From positions 80,451 to 144,450 of the forward strand of contig JAKFUG010000026.1 of NCBI GenBank assembly GCA_021732785.1: a DNA stretch of 64,000 bases. The letters are read 5' to 3'. The notes under the pieces were generated by a model. That model ran no database searches and had not been told where the DNA came from. It saw only the letters and a program-made list of their open reading frames with translations. Origin of the DNA: Planctomycetaceae bacterium. Lineage in GTDB: Bacteria; Planctomycetota; Planctomycetia; Planctomycetales; Planctomycetaceae. A program made the position numbers and the translations under genes. This document shows, in pieces, positions 8,751 to 17,700 of the stretch (positions are counted from its first letter, which is position 1; every line of letters starts with the position of its first letter).

Positions 8751-11700
8751 ATGGGCGCGCGTCATCGTCCGCACCGAGAATTGAAAAACAGTGACATCGC
8801 CATTGTTGGTATGTCATGCGTTTTCCCAAAAGCGCCCAACCTGCGGCAATATTGGCAGAATATTCTCCAACGGCTCGACTGCATCCGCGAAATCGATCCC
8901 GCACGCTGGGATTCGAGCACGTTCTTCGATGAAGACCGGTTGGCCCGCGACAAAATCTATTCCAAGTGGGGCGGCTTCCTCGAATCGATGCGCTTTGATC
9001 CGGTGAAGTGGAAGATTCCACCGGCAAGCCTGATGAGCATCGACCCCATCCAACTGATGTCGCTGGAAGTCGCCAGTCAGGCAATGATCGACGCCGGTTG
9101 GGACAAGAAAGAATTCCCCAAGGAAAGCACCGGCTGCATCTTCGCCTGTGCCGGGTCGCACGATGTCGGGGGGGACTATGCGTTCCGCACGATGCTGCAA
9201 CACTATCTGCCCCGCGTGAAAGATCTCACGCCGGAGATGAAGCAGCAGATTACCGACGATATCAACGCCACATTGCCGGAATGGTCGGAAGACTCGTTCC
9301 CCGGCTTCCTGATGAACGTGATCGCCGGACGGATTGCGAACCGGTTCGATCTCGGCGGCCCGAACTATGTCGTTGACGCGGCGTGTGCGGCGTCCCTCGC
9401 GGCGCTCCATGCGTCGATGGGTCAACTGCGGCTCGGTTCGGTCGATGCCATGATCGTCGGAGCGGCGGACGGGACGAACAATCCGTTCTGTTATATGAGC
9501 TTCGCCAAGACGCACGCGCTCTCACCCCGCGGAAAATCGCGGCCGTTCGATAACTCCGCCGACGGCATCGCACTCGGCGAAGGCATCGCGGCGCTCGTCT
9601 TGCGTCGGCTGCCGGATGCCGAACGGGACGGCGACAAGATTTACGCCGTTATCAAAGGGATTGGTGCGTCGAGCGACGGCCGCAATCGCAGCATGACGGC
9701 CCCGCATCCGCCCGGACAAATCCTGGCGATGAAGCGGGCTTACGAAGACGCCGATGTCCCGGCAGCAACGGTATCACTCGTCGAAGCCCACGGCACCGGC
9801 ACCGCGGTCGGCGACAGCACCGAAATTACGTCGCTGCACTCGCTGTTCTCGCAGGCGACCACCGACGAGCAGTACGCCGCGGTCGGTTCGGTGAAGTCGA
9901 TGATCGGTCACACCAAGACGTGTGCCGGGTTGGCGAGCCTCGTGAAGACGGCCCTCGCGCTCCATCACCGCGTGCTGCCGCCGACGTTGAATGTCGAGAA
10001 GCCGAACGAAAAGGTCGATTTCCGGCACAGTCCGTTCTACGTGAACACCGAAACGCGGCCGTGGTTTGACGAACTCGGCGAACACCCGCGCCGCGCCGGC
10101 GTGAGCGCCTTCGGGTTTGGCGGCACCAACTTCCACGTCGTAATGGAAGAATATGACGGCCCGGCCGAGAACCGTCGCGACACCGATCTGTCGCCGCGTG
10201 CGACCGAAGTCTTCGTCTGGAAGCGGGGCACGCGAACGGACATCGTCGCGACATTGCAAGCCTTGCAAGCAAACTTGCAAGATGCCCCGGCGCTCGATCT
10301 CGCTCAGCTCGCCCAATCGGTTTTGATCGACGGGCAGAACATCGCATCGCCGTCGAATGCGTGCCGTCTCGCGATCGTTGCCACCACCGTGGAAGACTTC
10401 CGGGCGAAGTTGAACAAAGCGGTCGAACAACTCGCTACGAAGTCGGCGTGGCAGGATCCGACCGGGATTTACTTCTCGGAAGCGGCCGCGATTGCGCCGG
10501 AACGGGTGGCGTTCCTGTATCCCGGTCAGGGGTCGCAGTCGGTCAACATGCTGCGGGATCTCGCGATCTCCAGCCACTGGGCTCAGGATCTGTTCGCGTC
10601 GGCCAATCAACAACTGCAAGACCGTTTCCCGGTCTCGTTGACGCGACTGATTTTCCCCCCTCCGGCGTTCTCGCAGGAAGAAGACGACGACCGTCGGGCA
10701 AAGTTGAATGACACGGCGGTGGCCCAACCCGCTCTCGGTTTGGTCGAAGTCTTCGCCACGCAGTTGATGGAACGTTACGGGATTGTTCCCGCGGCGGTGG
10801 CGGGTCACAGCTATGGCGAATACGTCGCGCTGCATGCCGCGGGGGCGATGGATGTCGATGATCTGCTGGAAATCTCGGCCGAACGCGGCCGGGTCTCGGC
10901 GGAAGCGTCAGAACTCTGTCCGGGGGCGATGGCCGCCGTGATGGCCGGGGCGGACAAAACGCGCGACCTGCTCGCCCAGGGCGATATCCCCGCGGACCTG
11001 GCCAACCTGAATGGTCCCGAGCAGACCATCATTGCCGGTCCGGTGGACGTGATCGACAAGGCCGTCGCCTATCTGAAAGAGCACGGACTCCGCGCGAAAC
11101 GCATTCCGGTCACCGCGGCGTTCCATACTTCGGCGCTTGCCCCAGCTGCGAAGCAACTGGCGAAAGCCCTCCAGGGAATTGCCTTCACGGTTCCGAAGAA
11201 GACGGTCTACAGCAACACCCTAGCTGCACCCTATCCTTCCAAAGGACCCGAGATTCGCAAGTTGCTACAGCGTCACATCGTCGAACCGGTCCGTTTCGAA
11301 GAACAGATGCGGCGGATGCGGGAAGATGGTTATGATGTCCTGATCGAAGTCGGACCGGGCCGCGTGTTGAGCGGACTCATCAGCCGCATTTTCGAGGACG
11401 ATGTCCCGACGATTCTCACGCTGGATGCCGCAGGAAGAGACGGGGTGACGCAATTTGCACACCTGCTGGCTCAGGCCACGGTGTTGGGATTGAGCGTCGA
11501 TTTGCATCCGTGGTTCTCGGCACGAGGATTGCAAGAAGACAGCAGTGAAACTTACGTCGCCAACGCGAAAGCGGAAGCGAAACCGAAGCTGGCCGAATGG
11601 GTGATTTCGGTTGCCGGAGCGAAACCGGTGACCCCGTTGCCGACACGTCGCGGAAATCCCGGTGATGGGCTCCGCGCCAAATTTGGCGGCAAAACCGGTA

Positions 11701-13181
11701 CGGTCAACGAGAACAAAGATGACGTGGTGGCACATTCAGCAAATGGGCTGAATGGGCCGAATGGAAAGGGCGATAAGCATAACGGAAGTTTGCCGGTTGT
11801 GAAGGTTGCGGCGGAAAGCGAGTCCCCGGTTGTCGGGGTGCCCAAGCCGCTTGCCAATCGCCTGCAGGCTTATGGGGAACCGACACCGGCGGCGGCACCC
11901 GCGCCGCTGCCACGCCCGGCCATCGTCGGTTCAAGAATGAACGGCTCGACCAACGGATCCACGAACGGACATCACAAGCCAGCGAAAACAACGGCCGTTG
12001 AAAAGAACGGTCATGCTCATAGCAATGGAACCGCCACCGCGGTTCGTAACGGACAGACGAACGGTCACGCGAATCGAATTTCCGCAGTTTTACCGGGGAG
12101 CAACGTACCGATGGCACCGTGCCTCCCGGTCGTCACTGCCCCCCAAATTTTCCAAGAACCATTGGCACCGTCAACAAGGTTGCATGCCGTGACGACGACG
12201 AACCCCATGACGAACGAATCCCACGTACCGGTGTCGGCCGGATCAGCCCAACTGATTCTGCAATCTCAAGCTCTGATGATGCAGTTGCTCGATCTGCAGA
12301 AATGGCAGCAACAGGTCGCCTTGCGATTTGTCGACGCTCATCAGCAGCTCATTCAGCAATGTGCGAATGGCTCCGGGATGCCCGCGCTGATGCCGATGGT
12401 CATGCCCTCGGTGGCGATGCCCCAGCCGATGCCCGCGGTGATGGAGCCGATTCACGAACATGTGGTCGCTGTGGCTCCGGCCCCGATGCCGGTTGCGGCC
12501 CCGGTGGCACCGGCTCCCGCGCCAGTTGCCGTAGCCGCAGTCCCCAGGGCTGTCGCTCCGGTGGCCGTTGCCGTCGCTCCGAAGCCCGTGGCGGTGGTCG
12601 CTCAGAAAGTCGCCGCTCCGGTGGCCCGTGTTTCCCCGGCACCTGCTCCGGTGGCCAAGCCCGCCAGGACGGAATACGTCAACGGCCACGAACCCGGTCG
12701 GAATGGTACGGCTGTCGCCGCCCCGGCTCCGGCCCCCGTTGCGAAAGTAGCGGCTCCGGCCGCGGTTCCCGCTGGTGACTTGCCTCCGTCGCCCGAAGAA
12801 TTCAAAGACGACTTGCTGCAAGCCGTGAGCGAACGGACCGGCTATCCAATCGAAATGCTCGACCTTGCCTTGCCGATGGAATCGGGTCTCGGAATCGACT
12901 CCATCAAAACCGTCGAAGTCTTCAGTAACCTGAAGCGGTATCACCGGGCCTTCCAGGATGCCGACCAGGACGAAGAAGAAGCGTTGAAGGAATTCACGAA
13001 CTTCAAGACCCTGGGCGATATCATCGGTGCCTACGAACTCCGCTACCAAGCGACGGTTTCGGGCACGGCCACCGGCGGAACGCCTGCGGCAACGAATGAC
13101 GGAACCGTGCAGCGGTACACGTTGCAGACGGCGGATGCTCCTGCGGGTGCGGAAAAAAAAACTACCCGCGTAGTCAGCTGA
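8751..13181 (+). CDS. Type I iterative polyketide/lipid synthase, KS-AT-ACP
   Basis: This 1476-residue multidomain synthase builds acyl chains by repeated condensation. The ketosynthase domain (about 13-475) has an intact triad: Cys212 (DAACAAS), His347 (HGTGT) and His387 (SMIGHTK). The acyltransferase (about 585-900) has GHSYGE with Ser687. A 400-residue linker rich in Asn-Gly and then Pro-Ala-Val leads to one acyl-carrier domain with the phosphopantetheine site GLGIDSIK (Ser about 1384). This order matches the front of PfaA, HglE-type and enediyne synthases, but with a single ACP. I chose ATG 8751 because AAGGAG lies 9 bases upstream; 8673 is also open. The frame stops at a TGA 18 bases after an A9 run, where a -1 shift enters the ketoreductase frame. 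Confidence 0.93.
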   Translation: MGARHRPHRELKNSDIAIVGMSCVFPKAPNLRQYWQNILQRLDCIREIDPARWDSSTFFDEDRLARDKIYSKWGGFLESMRFDPVKWKIPPASLMSIDPIQLMSLEVASQAMIDAGWDKKEFPKESTGCIFACAGSHDVGGDYAFRTMLQHYLPRVKDLTPEMKQQITDDINATLPEWSEDSFPGFLMNVIAGRIANRFDLGGPNYVVDAACAASLAALHASMGQLRLGSVDAMIVGAADGTNNPFCYMSFAKTHALSPRGKSRPFDNSADGIALGEGIAALVLRRLPDAERDGDKIYAVIKGIGASSDGRNRSMTAPHPPGQILAMKRAYEDADVPAATVSLVEAHGTGTAVGDSTEITSLHSLFSQATTDEQYAAVGSVKSMIGHTKTCAGLASLVKTALALHHRVLPPTLNVEKPNEKVDFRHSPFYVNTETRPWFDELGEHPRRAGVSAFGFGGTNFHVVMEEYDGPAENRRDTDLSPRATEVFVWKRGTRTDIVATLQALQANLQDAPALDLAQLAQSVLIDGQNIASPSNACRLAIVATTVEDFRAKLNKAVEQLATKSAWQDPTGIYFSEAAAIAPERVAFLYPGQGSQSVNMLRDLAISSHWAQDLFASANQQLQDRFPVSLTRLIFPPPAFSQEEDDDRRAKLNDTAVAQPALGLVEVFATQLMERYGIVPAAVAGHSYGEYVALHAAGAMDVDDLLEISAERGRVSAEASELCPGAMAAVMAGADKTRDLLAQGDIPADLANLNGPEQTIIAGPVDVIDKAVAYLKEHGLRAKRIPVTAAFHTSALAPAAKQLAKALQGIAFTVPKKTVYSNTLAAPYPSKGPEIRKLLQRHIVEPVRFEEQMRRMREDGYDVLIEVGPGRVLSGLISRIFEDDVPTILTLDAAGRDGVTQFAHLLAQATVLGLSVDLHPWFSARGLQEDSSETYVANAKAEAKPKLAEWVISVAGAKPVTPLPTRRGNPGDGLRAKFGGKTGTVNENKDDVVAHSANGLNGPNGKGDKHNGSLPVVKVAAESESPVVGVPKPLANRLQAYGEPTPAAAPAPLPRPAIVGSRMNGSTNGSTNGHHKPAKTTAVEKNGHAHSNGTATAVRNGQTNGHANRISAVLPGSNVPMAPCLPVVTAPQIFQEPLAPSTRLHAVTTTNPMTNESHVPVSAGSAQLILQSQALMMQLLDLQKWQQQVALRFVDAHQQLIQQCANGSGMPALMPMVMPSVAMPQPMPAVMEPIHEHVVAVAPAPMPVAAPVAPAPAPVAVAAVPRAVAPVAVAVAPKPVAVVAQKVAAPVARVSPAPAPVAKPARTEYVNGHEPGRNGTAVAAPAPAPVAKVAAPAAVPAGDLPPSPEEFKDDLLQAVSERTGYPIEMLDLALPMESGLGIDSIKTVEVFSNLKRYHRAFQDADQDEEEALKEFTNFKTLGDIIGAYELRYQATVSGTATGGTPAATNDGTVQRYTLQTADAPAGAEKKTTRVVS

Positions 13182-13205
13182 TTCTGCTGCTTGGCGAAGC
13201 CGCGG
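13153..13205 (+). promoter_or_regulatory. Candidate programmed -1 frameshift or transcript-slippage site
   Basis: Nine consecutive A (13153-13161) are read GAA AAA AAA ACT in the synthase frame, containing the A-AAA-AAA heptamer. A -1 slip there continues AAC TAC CCG and joins the ketoreductase frame without a stop, while the 0 frame ends at TGA 13179-13181. Just downstream, CCGCG (13166-13170) can pair with CGCGG (13201-13205), and a GCTT-GGCG-AAGC hairpin (13189-13200) stacks directly beside it. A homopolymer sequencing error is the main alternative. Confidence 0.5.
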
Positions 13206-13207
13206 AA

Positions 13208-14701
13208 TTGACGTCGACTGTAACGGCCGGACTGACGCAGGAAGGTTACCGTTACCGCTGTATCCTTCCCGGATCGCGGGCGCGAAAGGTTTCTGCGGAA
13301 ACCTATGAAGTCGACTTCGGTTCGCCGGAATCGTTGCAGGAATTGCGGCAACTTCTCGTCGGTTCGTCGGGCGAAATCATCGGTGCCGCGATCAACTTCC
13401 TCGGGATCAGTCAGGCGTATGCGGCGACGGGGTGTGCCAGCGGTGAAGCTGCGTTGCAGGTCACGCTGTGGTCGTTCCAATTCCTGAAGGAATTCGCGAA
13501 CGATCTCACCGCGGCGGCGCAGCAGGGGGGCGGCACGGTGATGAACCTCACCGCGCTCGATGGCCGCCTCGGCTTGGGGCGCGGCGGACGAATGGCCCTC
13601 ACCTCGTCGGGACTGCTCGGACTCTTCAAGACCTTCCAGCAGGAATATCCGACGCTGCGGGTGAAGACCGTCGACCTCGATCTCAGCGCGGGCAACACGA
13701 TCATGGGATCGCGATTGCTCGACGAGTTGATGGTCGATGATCATCTCGTGGAAGTCGGCTTGAGTGCGACCGGGCGCTCCACGGTGCGGTTGGAGCGGAC
13801 GACCGCCCATCCGACACAACTCGGGCCGCTGCCCTTGGACAAATCCTCGGTGGTGCTCATCACCGGTGGAGCGAACGGCATCACTTACGACGCTGCGTTG
13901 CGATTAGCCGAACTCGCGAAGCCGACGCTGATCCTGGTCGGCCGATCGCCGCTGCCCGAGCCGGAAGGGGACGACACGCGCGATCTCGACACCGCCAAGT
14001 TGCGGATGCACCTCATCCAGCAACGCAAAGCGCAGGGACAGCCGATGGTCCCCGCGCAGATCGAACAGAATCTGCGGCGGATCCTGAAAGACCGGCAGAT
14101 TCTCGACAATCTCGCGGCGTTGGAAGCCACCGGGGCCACCGTCGAATATCACTCGATGGATGTCCGCGATGAGGAAACGTTCGGAGGACTCATCGATGAC
14201 GTCTACACCCGGTTCGGTCGCATCGATGGCGTAATCCACGGCGCGGGGGTCATCGAAGACAAGTTGATGAAAGATAAAACCCCGCAATCGTACAGCAACG
14301 TGTTTTCCACGAAGGTGGACAGCGCTTTAATCCTGGCGAAGCGGTTGAAGCCCGCGGAGTTGAAATTCCTCGTCTTCTTCTCCTCGGTCTCCGGGCGGTT
14401 TGGGAATGGCGGGCAAGCGGACTACAGCGCGGCCAATGAGTTCCTGAACAAGCTGGCGGATGACCTGGATCGCAAGTGGCCAGGCCGCATCGTCGCGATC
14501 AACTGGGGGGCTTGGGATGCTGGCATGGTTTCTGATGAACTGCGCAAACTTTATGCGGCACGCGACCTGTACATGATCCCGATCCCCGATGGGGTCCAAT
14601 TCCTCGAAAATGAGCTGCGATTGGGCAGCCGGGGCGAGCCCGAAGTGACGATTGCGTGTAGCATTCCCAAGTTAATTGAGATGGTGTCCGCTCGGCGGTG
14701 A
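13208..14701 (+). CDS. Ketoreductase (KR) unit of the synthase, probably fused to the upstream ORF by frameshift
   Basis: This region encodes a PKS ketoreductase that would reduce the beta-keto group of the growing chain with NADPH. An N-terminal structural subdomain (about 1-200) precedes the catalytic Rossmann fold, with TGGANGIT near 220. The serine/tyrosine active site lies in FFSSVSGRFGNGGQADY (Tyr406). The only upstream start is a TTG with no clear ribosome-binding site. The same frame is open further upstream and reads YPRSQLILLLGEAAE, which looks like the first beta-strand and helix of the KR structural subdomain. This suggests the true protein begins in the preceding ORF and reaches this frame by a -1 shift at the A9 run. 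A free-standing KR from TTG is the alternative. Confidence 0.82.
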   Translation: MTSTVTAGLTQEGYRYRCILPGSRARKVSAETYEVDFGSPESLQELRQLLVGSSGEIIGAAINFLGISQAYAATGCASGEAALQVTLWSFQFLKEFANDLTAAAQQGGGTVMNLTALDGRLGLGRGGRMALTSSGLLGLFKTFQQEYPTLRVKTVDLDLSAGNTIMGSRLLDELMVDDHLVEVGLSATGRSTVRLERTTAHPTQLGPLPLDKSSVVLITGGANGITYDAALRLAELAKPTLILVGRSPLPEPEGDDTRDLDTAKLRMHLIQQRKAQGQPMVPAQIEQNLRRILKDRQILDNLAALEATGATVEYHSMDVRDEETFGGLIDDVYTRFGRIDGVIHGAGVIEDKLMKDKTPQSYSNVFSTKVDSALILAKRLKPAELKFLVFFSSVSGRFGNGGQADYSAANEFLNKLADDLDRKWPGRIVAINWGAWDAGMVSDELRKLYAARDLYMIPIPDGVQFLENELRLGSRGEPEVTIACSIPKLIEMVSARR

Positions 14702-14724
14702 TTTGCAGTTTGGATTAAGACCGT

Positions 14725-17700
14725 ATGTCATCAAATGACGTAGCGATTGTCGGGTTGGGATGCGCTTTCCCGCGCTCGGCGAACGTGCGCGAGTTCTGGC
14801 GAAATAACGTCAACAGTGTCGACTGCATTGAAACGCTTCCCGCGCATCGGCTGCCCCACGCGCGCAACTGGAAGCGACCGGTTACGGATGACGCCTGGTT
14901 GCCGTTCCCACGGGGGGGCTTTCTCCCGCCGGGAATCGGCACCGATCCGATGCAGTACGGCATCACTCCGAACGTCCTGCGCTATGGTGATCCCGATCAG
15001 TTCCTGATGTTGAACGTCGTCGATCAGGCTTTGCAAGATGGCCACATCGCCGCGGATGATGTCCGCCGCGCACGGACCGACGTGATCGTCGGTCGCGGCA
15101 GCTATCCCGGCAACAAGGCGAGCGAGACCGGCCTGCGCGTCGAATACTTCGACACGATTCTGAACATGCTGGAGCGGAAGTTTCCCGAGCGCTTTCCGCG
15201 CGAACAGCGGGATGAACTCGAAACATTTTTCCGTTCGACATTGCCTCCCAGCGAAGCCGATTCGTTATCAACCGCGATCAACAACATCACGGCCAGCCGG
15301 GCGGCGAACCGGCTCAATCTCGGTGGGACCGCGCATTGCGTGGACGGGGCATGTGCGTCCGGGTTGATTGCCATCGAGCAAGGTTTGGATCGCTTGCGGC
15401 TCGGCAAGGCGGATCTCGTTGTCGCGGGGGGATTCTTTCTCACGCAGACGCAGATTTTCATGCACGTCTTCACGCGCATCGGGGCGGTGTCGAAATCGGG
15501 CATGATTCGCCCGATGGACCGCCGCGCGGATGGTTTGCTGATCGGTGAAGGAGCCGGGGCGGTTCTGCTCAAGCGGCTCGAAGATGCGATTGCTGATGGC
15601 GACCACGTTTACGCGATCATCAAAGGGGCCGGGTCCGCGAGCGATGGCCGCGATGTGGACGTGCTCGCGCCGTCGATGCAGGGCCAACTCCGGGCGCTCC
15701 ACCAGGCGTATCAAGACGCGAACATCGATCCCGCGAGCATCGGTTACCTCGAACTGCACGGCACCGGGACCGTGCTGGGCGATCTTACGGAGCTGGAGAC
15801 CGTCAAGGAATTCTTCGGGCGGTCGAAGCATCCGCCGACGACGCGCGCGATGGGGACGGTGAAGTCGATCATCGGCCACTGCATGCCCGCGTCGGGAATC
15901 GCAGCGGTGATTCGGACGGCATTGGCGCTGTCGAACAAAGTTTTGCCCCCGAGTTTGCACTGCGAAGAACCGCGGCCGGAACTGGTCGATTCGCCGTTCT
16001 ACATCAACACCACCACGCGACCGTGGGTGCAGAACGAAGCCCGTGGGCCGCGCCGCGCCGGCGTCAATTCGTTCGGCTTCGGCGGCATCAACGGCCACCT
16101 CGTGCTGGAGGAAGTCGTCACCGCCGGGAAGTCGCGCCGCAAGACCAAGGCCATTCTGCCGCGACCGATTGAACCGACGGTCGATCGCCCCAGCGAACTC
16201 GCGGTGTTTGCGGCGAAGTCACCACAGGCGCTCATTCAACAGTTCCAGCAGTTGCAACGTTTCCTGACGGAAGACCAGCAGACCAAGACACCAGCCGGCA
16301 TTGCGGCCGCATTGACGAAGCAGATTGACGCCGCGCAGCCGTGCAAGCTGGCGATCATCTTTCAGACACTGGAAGAACTCACCGACAAGCTCGATCGGCT
16401 GGTGCCGGAGTTGACCGGAGCAACCACCACCGCGACTTCCGGCGTGGGGTCCGGCAGCAATCAACCGCTCGGCGATGAGCAGATTTATTACTCCGCCGAT
16501 GCCAAACAACCGCCCGGTAAAATCGCGTTTCTCTTCCCGGGAATGGGCTTTCCCGGCCTCATCGGCAACTATCCCGATCACGTTCTCGAACTCTGCCTCC
16601 ACTATCCCGAACTGCGGCAGGAGTTCGATTATTTCGAAGAGCGCGACCGCCATCCGGATGACGATATCCCCACCAGTTCGGTCTTCGTGCCGCCCGCCTC
16701 TTTGCCGGAAGAATATCGTCAGAAGCTGAAAGCCCGCCTCGCGCCGCCGAAGAGCGAGAACGAAACGGCGAACGCCCCCGCAAAACCGGAAGAGCGGTAT
16801 CTCGCGGCGATGGGCGTCACGCTGGTCAACTGGATCAGTTGGACGTTGCTCGAGCAGTTTCAGGTCCCCGTCGACATGATGACGGGGCAAAGCCAGGGCG
16901 AAATGGCCGCGCTCTGTGCTGCCGGGATGTCCGATTTCCACGAGACCGCCCCGGCGTATTGGAAGGTGCTCAACGTCGACTGGCGCGATGCGGCCGGTGG
17001 GCGATTGGCCTTCGTGTTTGCTTCCGCCGAGAAGGTGCAGCCCTACCTCGACGAAGAACCGGGGACGTACATCGCGATCTACACGATGCCGTCGGCGATC
17101 ATTCTCGGGGGCGATCGGAACGGGTTGGCCCGGATCGCCGAGAAGCTGCGGAAGGAAGAAATCTTCACGCAGTTGCTCCCGTATCCGCCGATCCACACGC
17201 CGTGCCTGAGTTACCTGCTCGAAGAGTTGCAGCAATCGTTGCAGGACCACGAATTCAAAGTTCGTTCGCCGAAGGTGAAGCTCTATTCTTCGATCACGAC
17301 GAAACCGTATCCGACGACAGAAGCGGAAGTCCGCAAGACGTTGATGCTCAATCTCGATCATCCGCTCCGCGTGTGGGAAACCCTGCGGCGGATTTATGAT
17401 GACGGAGCACGGGTTTTCGTGCAGGTGGGCGGCGGGCACATGTCGGCCCACATGAAGCAGTTCTTCCCGGCCGGCGCGAACGTGGTGACCGCGGCGCTCG
17501 ATGTCGACACCCGCAATCCGATCACGCAACTCAACCACCTCGTCGGTGGGTTGTTCACGGCGGGCGTGCCGATGACGCTCGACCCGTTGTATGCGCACCG
17601 TCGAATTGAGCCGCTCGATTTGTCCGCCCCGCGCGCGGCTGAACCGGTACCGAAGATGTTCTTCCCGTTGCGGCTGGAATGGTCGCCGGAGTTTCATCCC

